Shown: positions 38,992 through 46,284 of the stretch, piece by piece
Position numbering within the stretch: the first letter of the stretch is position 1
Layout: the number at the start of each line of letters is the position of its first letter
Source of the DNA: Arcobacter suis CECT 7833
GTDB taxonomy: Bacteria; Campylobacterota; Campylobacteria; Campylobacterales; Arcobacteraceae
Direction of reading: 5' to 3'
DNA length: 64,000 nt
NCBI RefSeq assembly: GCF_003544815.1
Contig: NZ_CP032100.1
Span: 2,294,001 to 2,358,000 of the forward strand
Position numbers and translations under genes: made by a program
The notes under the pieces: generated by a model
The model's input: only the letters and a program-made list of their open reading frames with translations
The model's database searches: none
What the model was told of the DNA's origin: nothing

Positions 38992-39961
38992 AAATTTCCT
39001 TTAATACTATTTCTTTTGCTTTTTCAACATCTAATGTTTCTATTGTACAACCAGAAGCATTAAAATGACCTCCGCCACCAAATTCTCCTGCTATTTTAGA
39101 AACATCTATTTGACCCTTTGATCGTAAAGAGACTCTTGATACTCCATTTACTACTCTTACGAAAACAGCAATTCTTACAATTGCTATACTCATAATCATA
39201 TCAAGGGCATCTTCACAATCTCTATTGTGAGCACCTGTTTGTTTAAACCACTCTTCATAAGCAACTATTGAAGCTACTTCACCCTCTTTGAATAATTCTA
39301 AACTATCAAGAACTTTTGGAATAATTCTGTATTTTGCCAAAGAATCTCTTCGTAAAAGTTTATTCGCTATTTCAGAAGGACTAGCTCCGCATTCAACTAA
39401 AAAATTTATTTTTTCAAATGTTTTTTCATCACATCTTCCTAAAGAAAATGCTAAAGTATCATCATAAATACCAACATAAAGTGCAGTTGCTGAATCTTTT
39501 GTAATATACAATCCATTATGTTTAAAAAATTCAAAAACTAACTCTGCAGTTGAACTTTTCTGAGAATCAACGATATTTACTACGCCAAAACTATTATTTG
39601 ATTTGTGATGATCAAAATTTATTAAAGGAATATTTGAATCAAGTTCAAAACCCAACCTTTTATAAGTTCCACAATCAACACTTATAGCTAAATCAAAAAA
39701 TGCAGGTAACTGATCTGTGATTTTATCAAATCTTGGTATAAAATCAAGATTTTGAGGTAAATCCGAACTAATATTAAAAACTTTATGTTTTATCTTATTT
39801 TCATGAAATAGATTTGATAAAGCTAATGCTGAACCAATAGAATCAGGATCAGGATTTACATGTGTAATTATTAAAATATATCTACTTTTTTCAATAAGCT
39901 GTAAAGCTTTTGTATATTCAGACATATCAACTTTATTACTTAATATAAAATCTTTTTTCAA
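38975..39961 (-). CDS. DHH/DHHA1 family phosphoesterase (NrnA-like)
   Basis: 328 residues with THVNPDPDSIGSALAL near 34-49, VDCGTYKRLG near 94, the DHH motif DHHKSN near 116, and the C-terminal DHHA1 signature GGGHFNASGC near 296. NrnA-type enzymes degrade nanoRNA and 3'-phosphoadenosine 5'-phosphate or cyclic dinucleotide products; the substrate cannot be told from sequence alone. It lies between nadC and the M23 gene in the long minus-strand run. Confidence 0.88.
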   Translation of the reverse strand: MKKDFILSNKVDMSEYTKALQLIEKSRYILIITHVNPDPDSIGSALALSNLFHENKIKHKVFNISSDLPQNLDFIPRFDKITDQLPAFFDLAISVDCGTYKRLGFELDSNIPLINFDHHKSNNSFGVVNIVDSQKSSTAELVFEFFKHNGLYITKDSATALYVGIYDDTLAFSLGRCDEKTFEKINFLVECGASPSEIANKLLRRDSLAKYRIIPKVLDSLELFKEGEVASIVAYEEWFKQTGAHNRDCEDALDMIMSIAIVRIAVFVRVVNGVSRVSLRSKGQIDVSKIAGEFGGGGHFNASGCTIETLDVEKAKEIVLKEIFEIYK

Positions 39962-39969
39962 ATCAAATC

Positions 39970-40791
39970 CTAATCAAACTTCATGGAAAAATCAAGCCAA
40001 GTTGCTTGATGAATAATACTTCCACTACTAATTGCATCAACACCTGTTAAAGCATAACTTTTAATAGTTTCAAGATTTATATTTCCACTAGCTTCTAATA
40101 AAATATGGGGATATTCTTTATTTCTAAAAGCCACTACTTCTTCTATTTGTTTAATATTCATATTATCACACATAATAATATCTCCACCTGCATGCATAGC
40201 TTCTTTTACTTGGTCAAAAGTTTCACACTCAATTTCTATTTTTGTAACCCATGAAATTCTTTTTCTAGCTTTTTTTACAAACTCTTCAAGATTATCTATA
40301 GTTCTTAAGTGAGTATCTTTTAGCATCAAACAATCATCAAGTCCAAGTCTATGATTTATTGCTCCTCCAACTCTTGAAGCATATTTTTCAAAATCTCTTA
40401 ATTGTGGTCTTGTTTTTCTAGTATCTAATAAAACAACTCCTGTTCCTTCTATAAGTTTTGCATATTTATTTGCCATAGTAGCAATTCCACTTGCATGTTG
40501 TAGCATATTTAAGAAAGTTCGCTCTGATGAAAGTAATATTGAAGCTTTCCCTTCAAGTTCAGCAATAACATCGCCTTTTTTTAATTCATCACCATCATTT
40601 TTCAAAAACTTACAATCAAATTTTTCAGTTCTTGCTAATACTTTTGCATATTGAACACCTGCTAGAATTCCATCTGATTTACAAATAGCTCGTGCAGTAA
40701 ATCTACCTTTTGGAGCAACATCGAAGAATAAATCTCCTCTTCCATTATCTTCAATAATGGCATTTTTTACAAATTTTTTAATATTAATCAT
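39970..40791 (-). CDS. nadC: Nicotinate-nucleotide diphosphorylase (quinolinate phosphoribosyltransferase)
   Basis: Converts quinolinate and PRPP to nicotinate mononucleotide. 273 residues; landmarks TRKTRPQLRDFEKYA near 115, NHRLGLDDCLMLKDTHLR near 140, EIECETFDQ near 183, and SGNINLETI with GVDAISSGSI toward the end. Overlaps nadA by four bases. nadB (aspartate oxidase) is not in the window. Confidence 0.95.
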   Translation of the reverse strand: MINIKKFVKNAIIEDNGRGDLFFDVAPKGRFTARAICKSDGILAGVQYAKVLARTEKFDCKFLKNDGDELKKGDVIAELEGKASILLSSERTFLNMLQHASGIATMANKYAKLIEGTGVVLLDTRKTRPQLRDFEKYASRVGGAINHRLGLDDCLMLKDTHLRTIDNLEEFVKKARKRISWVTKIEIECETFDQVKEAMHAGGDIIMCDNMNIKQIEEVVAFRNKEYPHILLEASGNINLETIKSYALTGVDAISSGSIIHQATWLDFSMKFD

Positions 40792-41777
40792 ACTTCAAAC
40801 ATCCTTTTCAGTGCTACTTTAGCCCATTTAGCCGTATCTTCTGATACAAAAATTTCATTTTCTTTTGATATATTATTGTCTTTTATAGACTTTAAAGTAT
40901 TATAAACATCTTGCAAAGTAGTTTCATTCATAGTTGGACATTCAGGTTTTGTTGAACTTAAAATATAAGTATTTTTTGTTCTTAATCTATTTACCATATT
41001 AAACTCTGTTCCAACCGCAATTTTTTGATCTTCTGGTAATGCTTTTATATAAGTGATTAACTGAGAAGTTGAACCAACAAAATCAGCAGCATCACAAACA
41101 CTAGGATCACATTCAGGATGAACAGCTATTAAAATATCTGGGTATTTATTTCTGTAAAATTCAATATCTTCAACGCAAAATTGCTGATGAACTGAGCAAA
41201 ATCCATTATAGCATATAATATCAGCCTCTTTTAAATCACTTCCATCTCCAACAATTGCAGATTTTAGATTTAAAGATTTTGCAAAATTTTGCCCTAAACA
41301 TCTATCAGGTACAAAGAATATCTTTTTACCAGATTGCAAACCTTTTTCTATGATTTTGTAAGCATTCGAAGAAGTACAAACCATTCCACCCATTTGTCCA
41401 ACTTTTGCTTTAACAGCAGCACTTGAATTTATGTATGTAATTGGTAAAATATTTTCATTAGGAATTCCAGCTTGATTTATTTTTTTTAAATTTTGTTCAA
41501 AATATCCTTCATCAATCATCCTTGCCATTGCACAACAGGCAATTTTTGGCATAAGTACTGTTTTTTCAGGACTCATAACTTTTACACTTTCACCCATAAA
41601 CCCCACACCACAAAATACAACATATTTAGAATCAGTAAGCATTACTTTTTTGGCAAGTTCCAATGAATCACCTGTTATATCAGCTAATTCAAATACTTCG
41701 TCTCTTTGATAAAAATGTGCAACAAGGGTTACATCTAACTCTTTTTTTAATTTTAATATTTCTTCTTTTAAATTCAA
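40788..41777 (-). CDS. nadA: Quinolinate synthase A
   Basis: Condenses iminoaspartate with dihydroxyacetone phosphate to quinolinate, using a 4Fe-4S cluster. 329 residues: AHFYQRDEVFELADITGDSLELAKK near 20, the first cluster Cys in ARMIDEG/CCAMA near 80, CYNGFCSVHQQFC near 195 and C-terminal KPECPTMNETTL near 280. Two HPECDPSVC cysteines add to the set. It is the first gene of the 11-gene minus-strand run; the promoter must lie in the 89-base gap shared with plsY. Confidence 0.95.
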   Translation of the reverse strand: MNLKEEILKLKKELDVTLVAHFYQRDEVFELADITGDSLELAKKVMLTDSKYVVFCGVGFMGESVKVMSPEKTVLMPKIACCAMARMIDEGYFEQNLKKINQAGIPNENILPITYINSSAAVKAKVGQMGGMVCTSSNAYKIIEKGLQSGKKIFFVPDRCLGQNFAKSLNLKSAIVGDGSDLKEADIICYNGFCSVHQQFCVEDIEFYRNKYPDILIAVHPECDPSVCDAADFVGSTSQLITYIKALPEDQKIAVGTEFNMVNRLRTKNTYILSSTKPECPTMNETTLQDVYNTLKSIKDNNISKENEIFVSEDTAKWAKVALKRMFEV

Positions 41778-41825
41778 AATAAACCTTCAAATTTTTATTA
41801 AATGTGAATATAACAAAATATTGGT

Positions 41826-41831
41826 TATAAT
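41826..41831 (+). promoter_or_regulatory. Probable -10 box of plsY
   Basis: TATAAT in ATTGGTTATAATCTC, 35 bases before the plsY ATG, in the divergent nadA/plsY gap. Confidence 0.55.
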
Positions 41832-41866
41832 CTCATTTAATCACACACTTAAAACAAGGGTAATAT

Positions 41867-42490
41867 ATGGATTTTTTCACAAATACAAATATTTTATTTT
41901 TTTTAGCTGCCTACTTAGTGGGCTCTATTCCTTTTGGTTCAATCTTAGCAAAAACGTTTGCAGGAGTTGATATAACAACAGCAGGAAGTAAATCAATTGG
42001 AGCAACAAATGTTCTAAGAGTCGTAAAAGAGACTAATCCAAAATTAGCAAAAAAACTAGGAATTGCAACAGTTTTACTTGATGCTTTCAAAGGTATACTT
42101 GTATTATTGGTAGCTTTATATTATGGAGTAAGTGATTCTACACTTTGGGCAATTGCAATTTTAGCTGTTTTAGGACATTGTTATTCTATATATTTAGGAT
42201 TAGAAGGTGGGAAAGGAGTAGCAACTGGACTTGGTGTTTATTTAGTTCTTATTCCAATACCAACACTTATTGGTGCAGTTGTTTGGATAGTTTGTGCAAA
42301 AGTTCTTAAAATTTCATCTTTATCATCACTTTTAGGACTAGTGGGAGTAATAGTTAGTGCAACATTTTTAAATGATGGATTAAATGTAGGTTCAAATGTT
42401 CCTATGTATATAATTGCTTTTATAATCATCTATAAACATATCCCAAATATAATAAGAATTATCAAGGGTGAAGAGAAAAAAGTTATATGA
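41867..42490 (+). CDS. plsY: Acyl-phosphate:glycerol-3-phosphate acyltransferase
   Basis: Inner-membrane enzyme that makes lysophosphatidic acid from acyl phosphate. 207 residues with about five membrane segments and the three PlsY motifs: GSIPFGSILAK near 19, GSKSIGATNVLR near 40 and EGGKGVATGLGVY near 110. Downstream folB overlaps its stop by four bases. plsX is not in view. Confidence 0.95.
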   Translation: MDFFTNTNILFFLAAYLVGSIPFGSILAKTFAGVDITTAGSKSIGATNVLRVVKETNPKLAKKLGIATVLLDAFKGILVLLVALYYGVSDSTLWAIAILAVLGHCYSIYLGLEGGKGVATGLGVYLVLIPIPTLIGAVVWIVCAKVLKISSLSSLLGLVGVIVSATFLNDGLNVGSNVPMYIIAFIIIYKHIPNIIRIIKGEEKKVI

Positions 42491-42798
42491 AAATAGAAAT
42501 CTCTGATTTATCCTTTAAATGTATAATTGGTATCTTAGAAATTGAGCGAATAAAAAAACAAAAAGTCATAATAAATATATCTTTTGAATACGATTTTTCA
42601 AAAGATTTGTTTATTGACTACTCAGAAATATCTAATCTTCTAAAATCAACTATGAAAAAACAAAAATTTCTACTTCTTGAAGATGCTATTTTATATTTTG
42701 AATCATTATTACAAAATAGTTACAAAATAACTAACCTTAAAATCAAAATATCAAAACCTAATATATTAAAAAATTGTATTGTTAGTTTAAGTAACTAG
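42487..42798 (+). CDS. folB: Dihydroneopterin aldolase-like (FolB family)
   Basis: 103 residues in the tunnelling fold. It starts KIEISDLSFKCIIGILEIERIKKQKV, matching the FolB opening (F-x-C-x-I-G-x-x-x-x-E-R-x-x-x-Q), and contains LLEDAILYFE where the catalytic lysine/glutamate helix is expected; total length is slightly short of the usual 115-120. It would split dihydroneopterin in folate synthesis. It is coupled to plsY by a four-base overlap, an arrangement I recall in related genomes. Confidence 0.8.
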   Translation: MKIEISDLSFKCIIGILEIERIKKQKVIINISFEYDFSKDLFIDYSEISNLLKSTMKKQKFLLLEDAILYFESLLQNSYKITNLKIKISKPNILKNCIVSLSN

Positions 42799-42900
42799 TG
42801 TTAAATAGGACATAAAAAGTCCGAAAATAGCATTAACACAGCATTAACTAAAGGTTAATTGAAAATTGACTTAAATTAACAGTTAATTAACACTAAAAAC
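42796..42900. promoter_or_regulatory. Array of TTAAC/GTTAA repeats upstream of the porin
   Basis: Seven copies of TTAAC or its complement in about 92 bases: 42800, 42833, 42844, 42854, 42876, 42882 and 42887. Two ATTAAC pairs have an exact 11-base period: ATTAAC-ACAGC-ATTAAC (42832-42848) and ATTAAC-AGTTA-ATTAAC (42875-42891). Also present are a GTGTTAA/TTAACAC inverted pair (42798-42804 and 42833-42839) enclosing a small GGAC/GTCC hairpin, and the palindrome GTTAATTAAC (42882-42891). Probably transcription-factor sites of the porin. Confidence 0.6.
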
Positions 42901-42933
42901 AACATTTTAAGAAAACTTTAAAATTTAGTAATG

Positions 42934-42939
42934 TAGAAT
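42934..42939 (+). promoter_or_regulatory. Possible -10 box of the porin gene
   Basis: TAGAAT, giving an expected start site near 42946 and a leader of about 95 bases. Other AT-rich hexamers nearby make this tentative. Confidence 0.4.
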
Positions 42940-42940
42940 G

Positions 42941-43039
42941 GTCGCAACGGTATGTCGGAAAAGGTTTAAGACTATAGTTTTAGATGAGTTCGCGCGCTCC
43001 GGTAGACTGAAAAAAGATTTCGAAATTTTAGGAGAACAA
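42941..43039 (+). other. GC-rich, probably structured 5' leader of the porin mRNA
   Basis: Bases 42941-43010 hold 33 G or C out of 70 (47%), far above the surroundings. Pairing seen by eye: TGTCGGA (42953-42959) with TCCGGTA (42998-43004), including two G-U pairs; inside it AAGAC (42968-42972) with GTTTT (42977-42981) around TATA. The frame is open and in phase with the porin, but uses codons rare here (CGG, AGG, CGC, TCC, CTG), so I read it as RNA leader and not as coding extension. The ribosome site AGGAG (43030-43034) closes the leader. Confidence 0.5.
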
Positions 43040-44287
43040 ATGAAAAAAATCGCAAAATTAAGTTTAGTAGCTGCAGTTGCAGTTGCAGGATTAACAACTG
43101 CTAATGCTCAACCATTAGAAGAAGCAATCAAAAATGTAGAAGTATCAGGTTCTGTAGTTTATAGATATAATGACTATAAAAATAATGAAAATGGTGCAGA
43201 TACATCATCAGATACAACAGATAACAACTATAAAGTAGCTTTAAACTTAGCTTCTAAAGTGAATGAAGATGTAAAATTTAATTCAAGATTTATTGTTGGT
43301 GGAGCTAATTCAGGTTATGCGACTTTAGATACTACTGCAGCTGATGATGCAAATGTTACAACAACATTATCTAATGCATATTTTGGATATACAGGTATTG
43401 CTAATACTACTGTTAATGTTGGTAAACAAGGTTTAACAACTCCTTGGACTGTAGCTATTGATTCTGATAACAATGAGCAAACTGGTACTGGTATCTTAGC
43501 TCTTTCTACTGTAGGACCTGTTACTTTGGCTGGTGCGTATTTCAATCAAACAAACTTAGATAAATCTTCTGATGCAAAAATAAGTGCAGCGGGTACGGAT
43601 ATTAAACTAACTGACATAGATGCAGTTGCTGCTGGTAGTCAACCTGCGGTTGATGGTGCATTAGACATTGCAACTGTTGGTGCAATTTTAGCTGCTGGAC
43701 CTGTAACAGTTGATGCTTGGTTCCTAGATACAAAAGATTTATTTGACACTTATACAGTTGGTGCAAAATCATCTTTTGATTTATCTGGTGTTAAATTAGG
43801 TGTTGACGCAAGATGGGCTGCATTAACTTTTGATGACGCAACTGCAGATGCTTTAGACTTAGAAACTGATAACTCAATTGCAAAAATCGCTTTAACTGCA
43901 AAAGCAGGAATTGTTGATGCAAAAGTTATTTATGCAGCTACTGATAAAGATGGTGGTTTAACTGCATTAGATAACGATGCTGTTACAACTGTTAATGGAT
44001 GGAATACAACTGTTAATGGTAAAGCAGATGCTGATTATTGGCAAACAACTTTAGGTGTAGATATCTTATCTAACTTAAACTTATCAGCTAACTACAATAA
44101 CTTACAATATGTAAATGATTCTGACGATATGGAAGAAGAAGAGTTATATGCTCAATTATTATATAAAATGAGCAAAAACTTTAATACTTATGTAAGATAT
44201 GGTACGTATACAAAAGAAAATACTACAGCTAATGATGATATCAATGATGATGTAAGAGGAAGATTACAAGTTGAATATACATTCTAA
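43040..44287 (+). CDS. Major outer-membrane porin (Campylobacterota MOMP-like)
   Basis: 415 residues: signal peptide to about 22 (VAAVAVAGLTTANA), then alternating amphipathic strands rich in Asp, Asn, Thr and Ala, ending in the outer-membrane C-terminal signal LQVEYTF with a final Phe. The opening EAIKNVEVSGSVVYRYNDY is typical of porins of this phylum. It should form a beta-barrel for general diffusion. The start ATG at 43040 follows TAGGAGAACAA; an in-frame ATG at 42938 exists but would put a non-signal sequence in front of the signal peptide. Flanked by a repeat array, a GC-rich leader and a strong terminator, as expected for a highly expressed, regulated gene. Confidence 0.88.
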   Translation: MKKIAKLSLVAAVAVAGLTTANAQPLEEAIKNVEVSGSVVYRYNDYKNNENGADTSSDTTDNNYKVALNLASKVNEDVKFNSRFIVGGANSGYATLDTTAADDANVTTTLSNAYFGYTGIANTTVNVGKQGLTTPWTVAIDSDNNEQTGTGILALSTVGPVTLAGAYFNQTNLDKSSDAKISAAGTDIKLTDIDAVAAGSQPAVDGALDIATVGAILAAGPVTVDAWFLDTKDLFDTYTVGAKSSFDLSGVKLGVDARWAALTFDDATADALDLETDNSIAKIALTAKAGIVDAKVIYAATDKDGGLTALDNDAVTTVNGWNTTVNGKADADYWQTTLGVDILSNLNLSANYNNLQYVNDSDDMEEEELYAQLLYKMSKNFNTYVRYGTYTKENTTANDDINDDVRGRLQVEYTF

Positions 44288-44316
44288 TATTTTTAGAGTA
44301 TAAAAACTTTTTTCTT

Positions 44317-44348
44317 AAAGGCTAGAGATTCTTCTCTAGCCTTTTTTT
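44317..44348 (+). terminator. Intrinsic terminator of the porin gene
   Basis: 12-bp stem AAAGGCTAGAGA (44317-44328) with TCTCTAGCCTTT (44333-44344), loop TTCT, T-run to 44348. Confidence 0.88.
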
Positions 44349-44402
44349 ATTTCAAATTGTTACTTTTCCCTTACTTATTCTAAATATTTAATCTTATTAT
44401 GA

Positions 44403-44408
44403 TAAAAT
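44403..44408 (+). promoter_or_regulatory. Extended -10 promoter of the cytochrome gene
   Basis: TGATAAAAT (44400-44408), that is TG-n-TAAAAT, 28 bases before the TTG start codon. Confidence 0.5.
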
Positions 44409-44435
44409 CTACAAAATTAAAAAAAGGATTTTATC

Positions 44436-45068
44436 TTGAAAAAAGCGATTCTTTCAACTATACTACTATTAGGTTCAACTTCACTTCTTGCGGATACAAC
44501 TATGTGTTTCAAAGAAAATCATCAATCAATGAGTACTATTGAAAATACACCATTAAATGGTGGAGCATGTTTAGGAAAATATACAGTAAATGATATGAAA
44601 ACAAAAGGTTGGAGTGTAGATGATATTAAAATCTCACAAACAGCAAGTGGAATGAGTTTTATCTATGTTTTAAAAACGGCAACAATTGTAAATACTTCTT
44701 CATCAAACTTTACAGGTAATCAAGCTCAAATGGAAGCAAATATAATAGCAAAACTTGAAAAGAAAAAAGAAGAAGAAATTAAAGCAAAAGAAATTCAAGA
44801 AATTCAAGAAGCAGCAATTGATGGTGAAAAGACTTATGTAAACAAATGTCAAAATTGCCATGGAATAAATGGACAAAAAAGTGCATATAATAGTTCAAGA
44901 CCTTTAAAAGATTTATCAGTAGAAGATATGAATGAATCAATAAAAGATTATAAATTAGGGAAAATTGACTCACAAAATGCCTCTATAATGACTCCTTATG
45001 CAAACTATCTTGATACGAAAACAATAAAAGGTATTCACGGTTATTTAAATAAAATAAATACTAAATAA
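44436..45068 (+). CDS. Periplasmic mono-heme cytochrome with extra N-terminal domain
   Basis: 210 residues. Signal peptide to about 19 (LLGSTSLLA). An N-terminal domain of about 70 residues follows with two cysteines (C24 in TMCFKENH and C45 in GGACLGKY) that could form a disulfide; then a charged helix about 96-127 (KKKEEEIKAKEIQEIQEAA), likely a coiled linker; then a class I cytochrome domain with CQNCH (C138-H142) and a candidate Met ligand at M175. The start is TTG at 44436 after AAAAAGGA; no ATG fits. The role of the N-terminal domain is unknown to me. It is a single gene between the porin and prfB. Confidence 0.78.
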   Translation: MKKAILSTILLLGSTSLLADTTMCFKENHQSMSTIENTPLNGGACLGKYTVNDMKTKGWSVDDIKISQTASGMSFIYVLKTATIVNTSSSNFTGNQAQMEANIIAKLEKKKEEEIKAKEIQEIQEAAIDGEKTYVNKCQNCHGINGQKSAYNSSRPLKDLSVEDMNESIKDYKLGKIDSQNASIMTPYANYLDTKTIKGIHGYLNKINTK

Positions 45069-45084
45069 ATCTACTTTTAAAATT

Positions 45085-45130
45085 CAATCACTAAAATTGC
45101 TAAGTGATTGGATTTTATCCTCTAATCACT
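45085..45130. repeat. Three-part inverted repeat upstream of prfB (alternative hairpins)
   Basis: CAATCACT (45085-45092), AGTGATTG (45103-45110) and AATCACT (45124-45130). The middle segment can pair with the first (8 bp) or with the third (7 bp, plus GGA/TCC inside), so two hairpins exclude one another. No T-run follows. It lies between the cytochrome stop and the prfB -10 box. Confidence 0.6.
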
Positions 45131-45148
45131 CTTTATACAAACTTTAAG

Positions 45149-45154
45149 TATAAT
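45149..45154 (+). promoter_or_regulatory. Probable -10 box of prfB
   Basis: CTTTAAGTATAAT context, identical over 13 bases to the pheS promoter (TATAAT at 21036-21041); 25 bases before the ATG. Confidence 0.55.
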
Positions 45155-45179
45155 TGCTTTTTTTAAAGGATTACACTAA

Positions 45180-46274
45180 ATGGATGCATACGAATATTCA
45201 GAACTACTTAAACTTCTAAACACAAAACTTAATAACATAAAAGGTATTTTAAAACCTGATGATTTAAATAAAAGATTAGATGAAATCACGCAAGAAGAAT
45301 CAGCACAAGATTTCTGGAATAATGTAGAAAATGCTACAAAAATCGGTATTGAAAAAAATAGAATCTTAGGTAAACTAAATAAATTTAATAAAGCAAATGA
45401 TTCATTAAAAGGAACAAATGAACTTTATGAAATGGCAAATGAAGAAAAAGATGAAGAGACTTTAGAAATGCTTTATGATGAAGCACCTGAACTTGAAAAA
45501 CTAATCAAATCAACTGAAATTTCTGTAATGCTTTCAAATCCTGATGATGCTTCAAATGCAATAGTTTCTATCCACCCAGGAGCTGGCGGAACTGAATCAC
45601 AAGATTGGGCATCGATTTTATATAGAATGTATTTAAGATGGGCTGAAAGAAATGATTTTAAAATAGAACTACTTGATTATCAAAATGGTGATGAAGCAGG
45701 AATAAAAGATGTTTCATTTATCATAAAAGGTGAAAATGCTTATGGATATATGAAAGCTGAAAATGGAATTCATAGACTTGTAAGAATCTCTCCATTTGAC
45801 TCAAATGCAAAAAGACATACTTCATTTTCATCTGTTATGGTATCACCTGAGGTTGATGATAATATTGATATTGTAATTGAAGACAAAGATATTAGGATTG
45901 ATACATATAGAGCAAGTGGAGCTGGTGGACAACATGTTAATAAAACTGAATCAGCAATTAGAATCACACATATTGCAACTAATATTGTAGTTCAATGTCA
46001 AAATGATAGATCTCAACACAAAAATAAAGCAAGTGCTATGAAGATGCTAAAATCAAGACTTTATGAACTAGAACTTGAAAAACAACAAGCAACAAAAGAT
46101 GGTGTTGAAAAAAGTGATAATGGTTGGGGACATCAAATTCGTTCGTATGTTTTACAACCATATCAACAAGTAAAAGATTCAAGAAGTAATATTGGTTATT
46201 CAAATGTTGATGCTATTTTAGATGGTGATATTACAAAAATTATTGAAGATGTTTTAATAGCTACTGCTAAATAA
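45180..46274 (+). CDS. prfB: Peptide chain release factor 2
   Basis: Recognises UGA and UAA stop codons and hydrolyses peptidyl-tRNA. 364 residues in one uninterrupted frame: no programmed frameshift is needed, unlike in E. coli. The stop-codon reading tripeptide SPF is in [15 protein letters not shown] near 200, and the catalytic GGQ is in [13 protein letters not shown] near 243. Ribosome site AAAGGA. Its end converges on addB with a gap of ten bases and no clear terminator. Confidence 0.96.
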   Translation: MDAYEYSELLKLLNTKLNNIKGILKPDDLNKRLDEITQEESAQDFWNNVENATKIGIEKNRILGKLNKFNKANDSLKGTNELYEMANEEKDEETLEMLYDEAPELEKLIKSTEISVMLSNPDDASNAIVSIHPGAGGTESQDWASILYRMYLRWAERNDFKIELLDYQNGDEAGIKDVSFIIKGENAYGYMKAENGIHRLVRISPFDSNAKRHTSFSSVMVSPEVDDNIDIVIEDKDIRIDTYRASGAGGQHVNKTESAIRITHIATNIVVQCQNDRSQHKNKASAMKMLKSRLYELELEKQQATKDGVEKSDNGWGHQIRSYVLQPYQQVKDSRSNIGYSNVDAILDGDITKIIEDVLIATAK

Positions 46275-46284
46275 AACTTTTTTC

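Noticed and set aside
42938-43039. In-frame ATG and stop-free stretch that would extend the porin by 34 residues
   Set aside because: It would put a non-hydrophobic, arginine-rich stretch in front of a complete signal peptide, its codons are unlike the rest of the window, and a good ribosome site lies just before ATG 43040.
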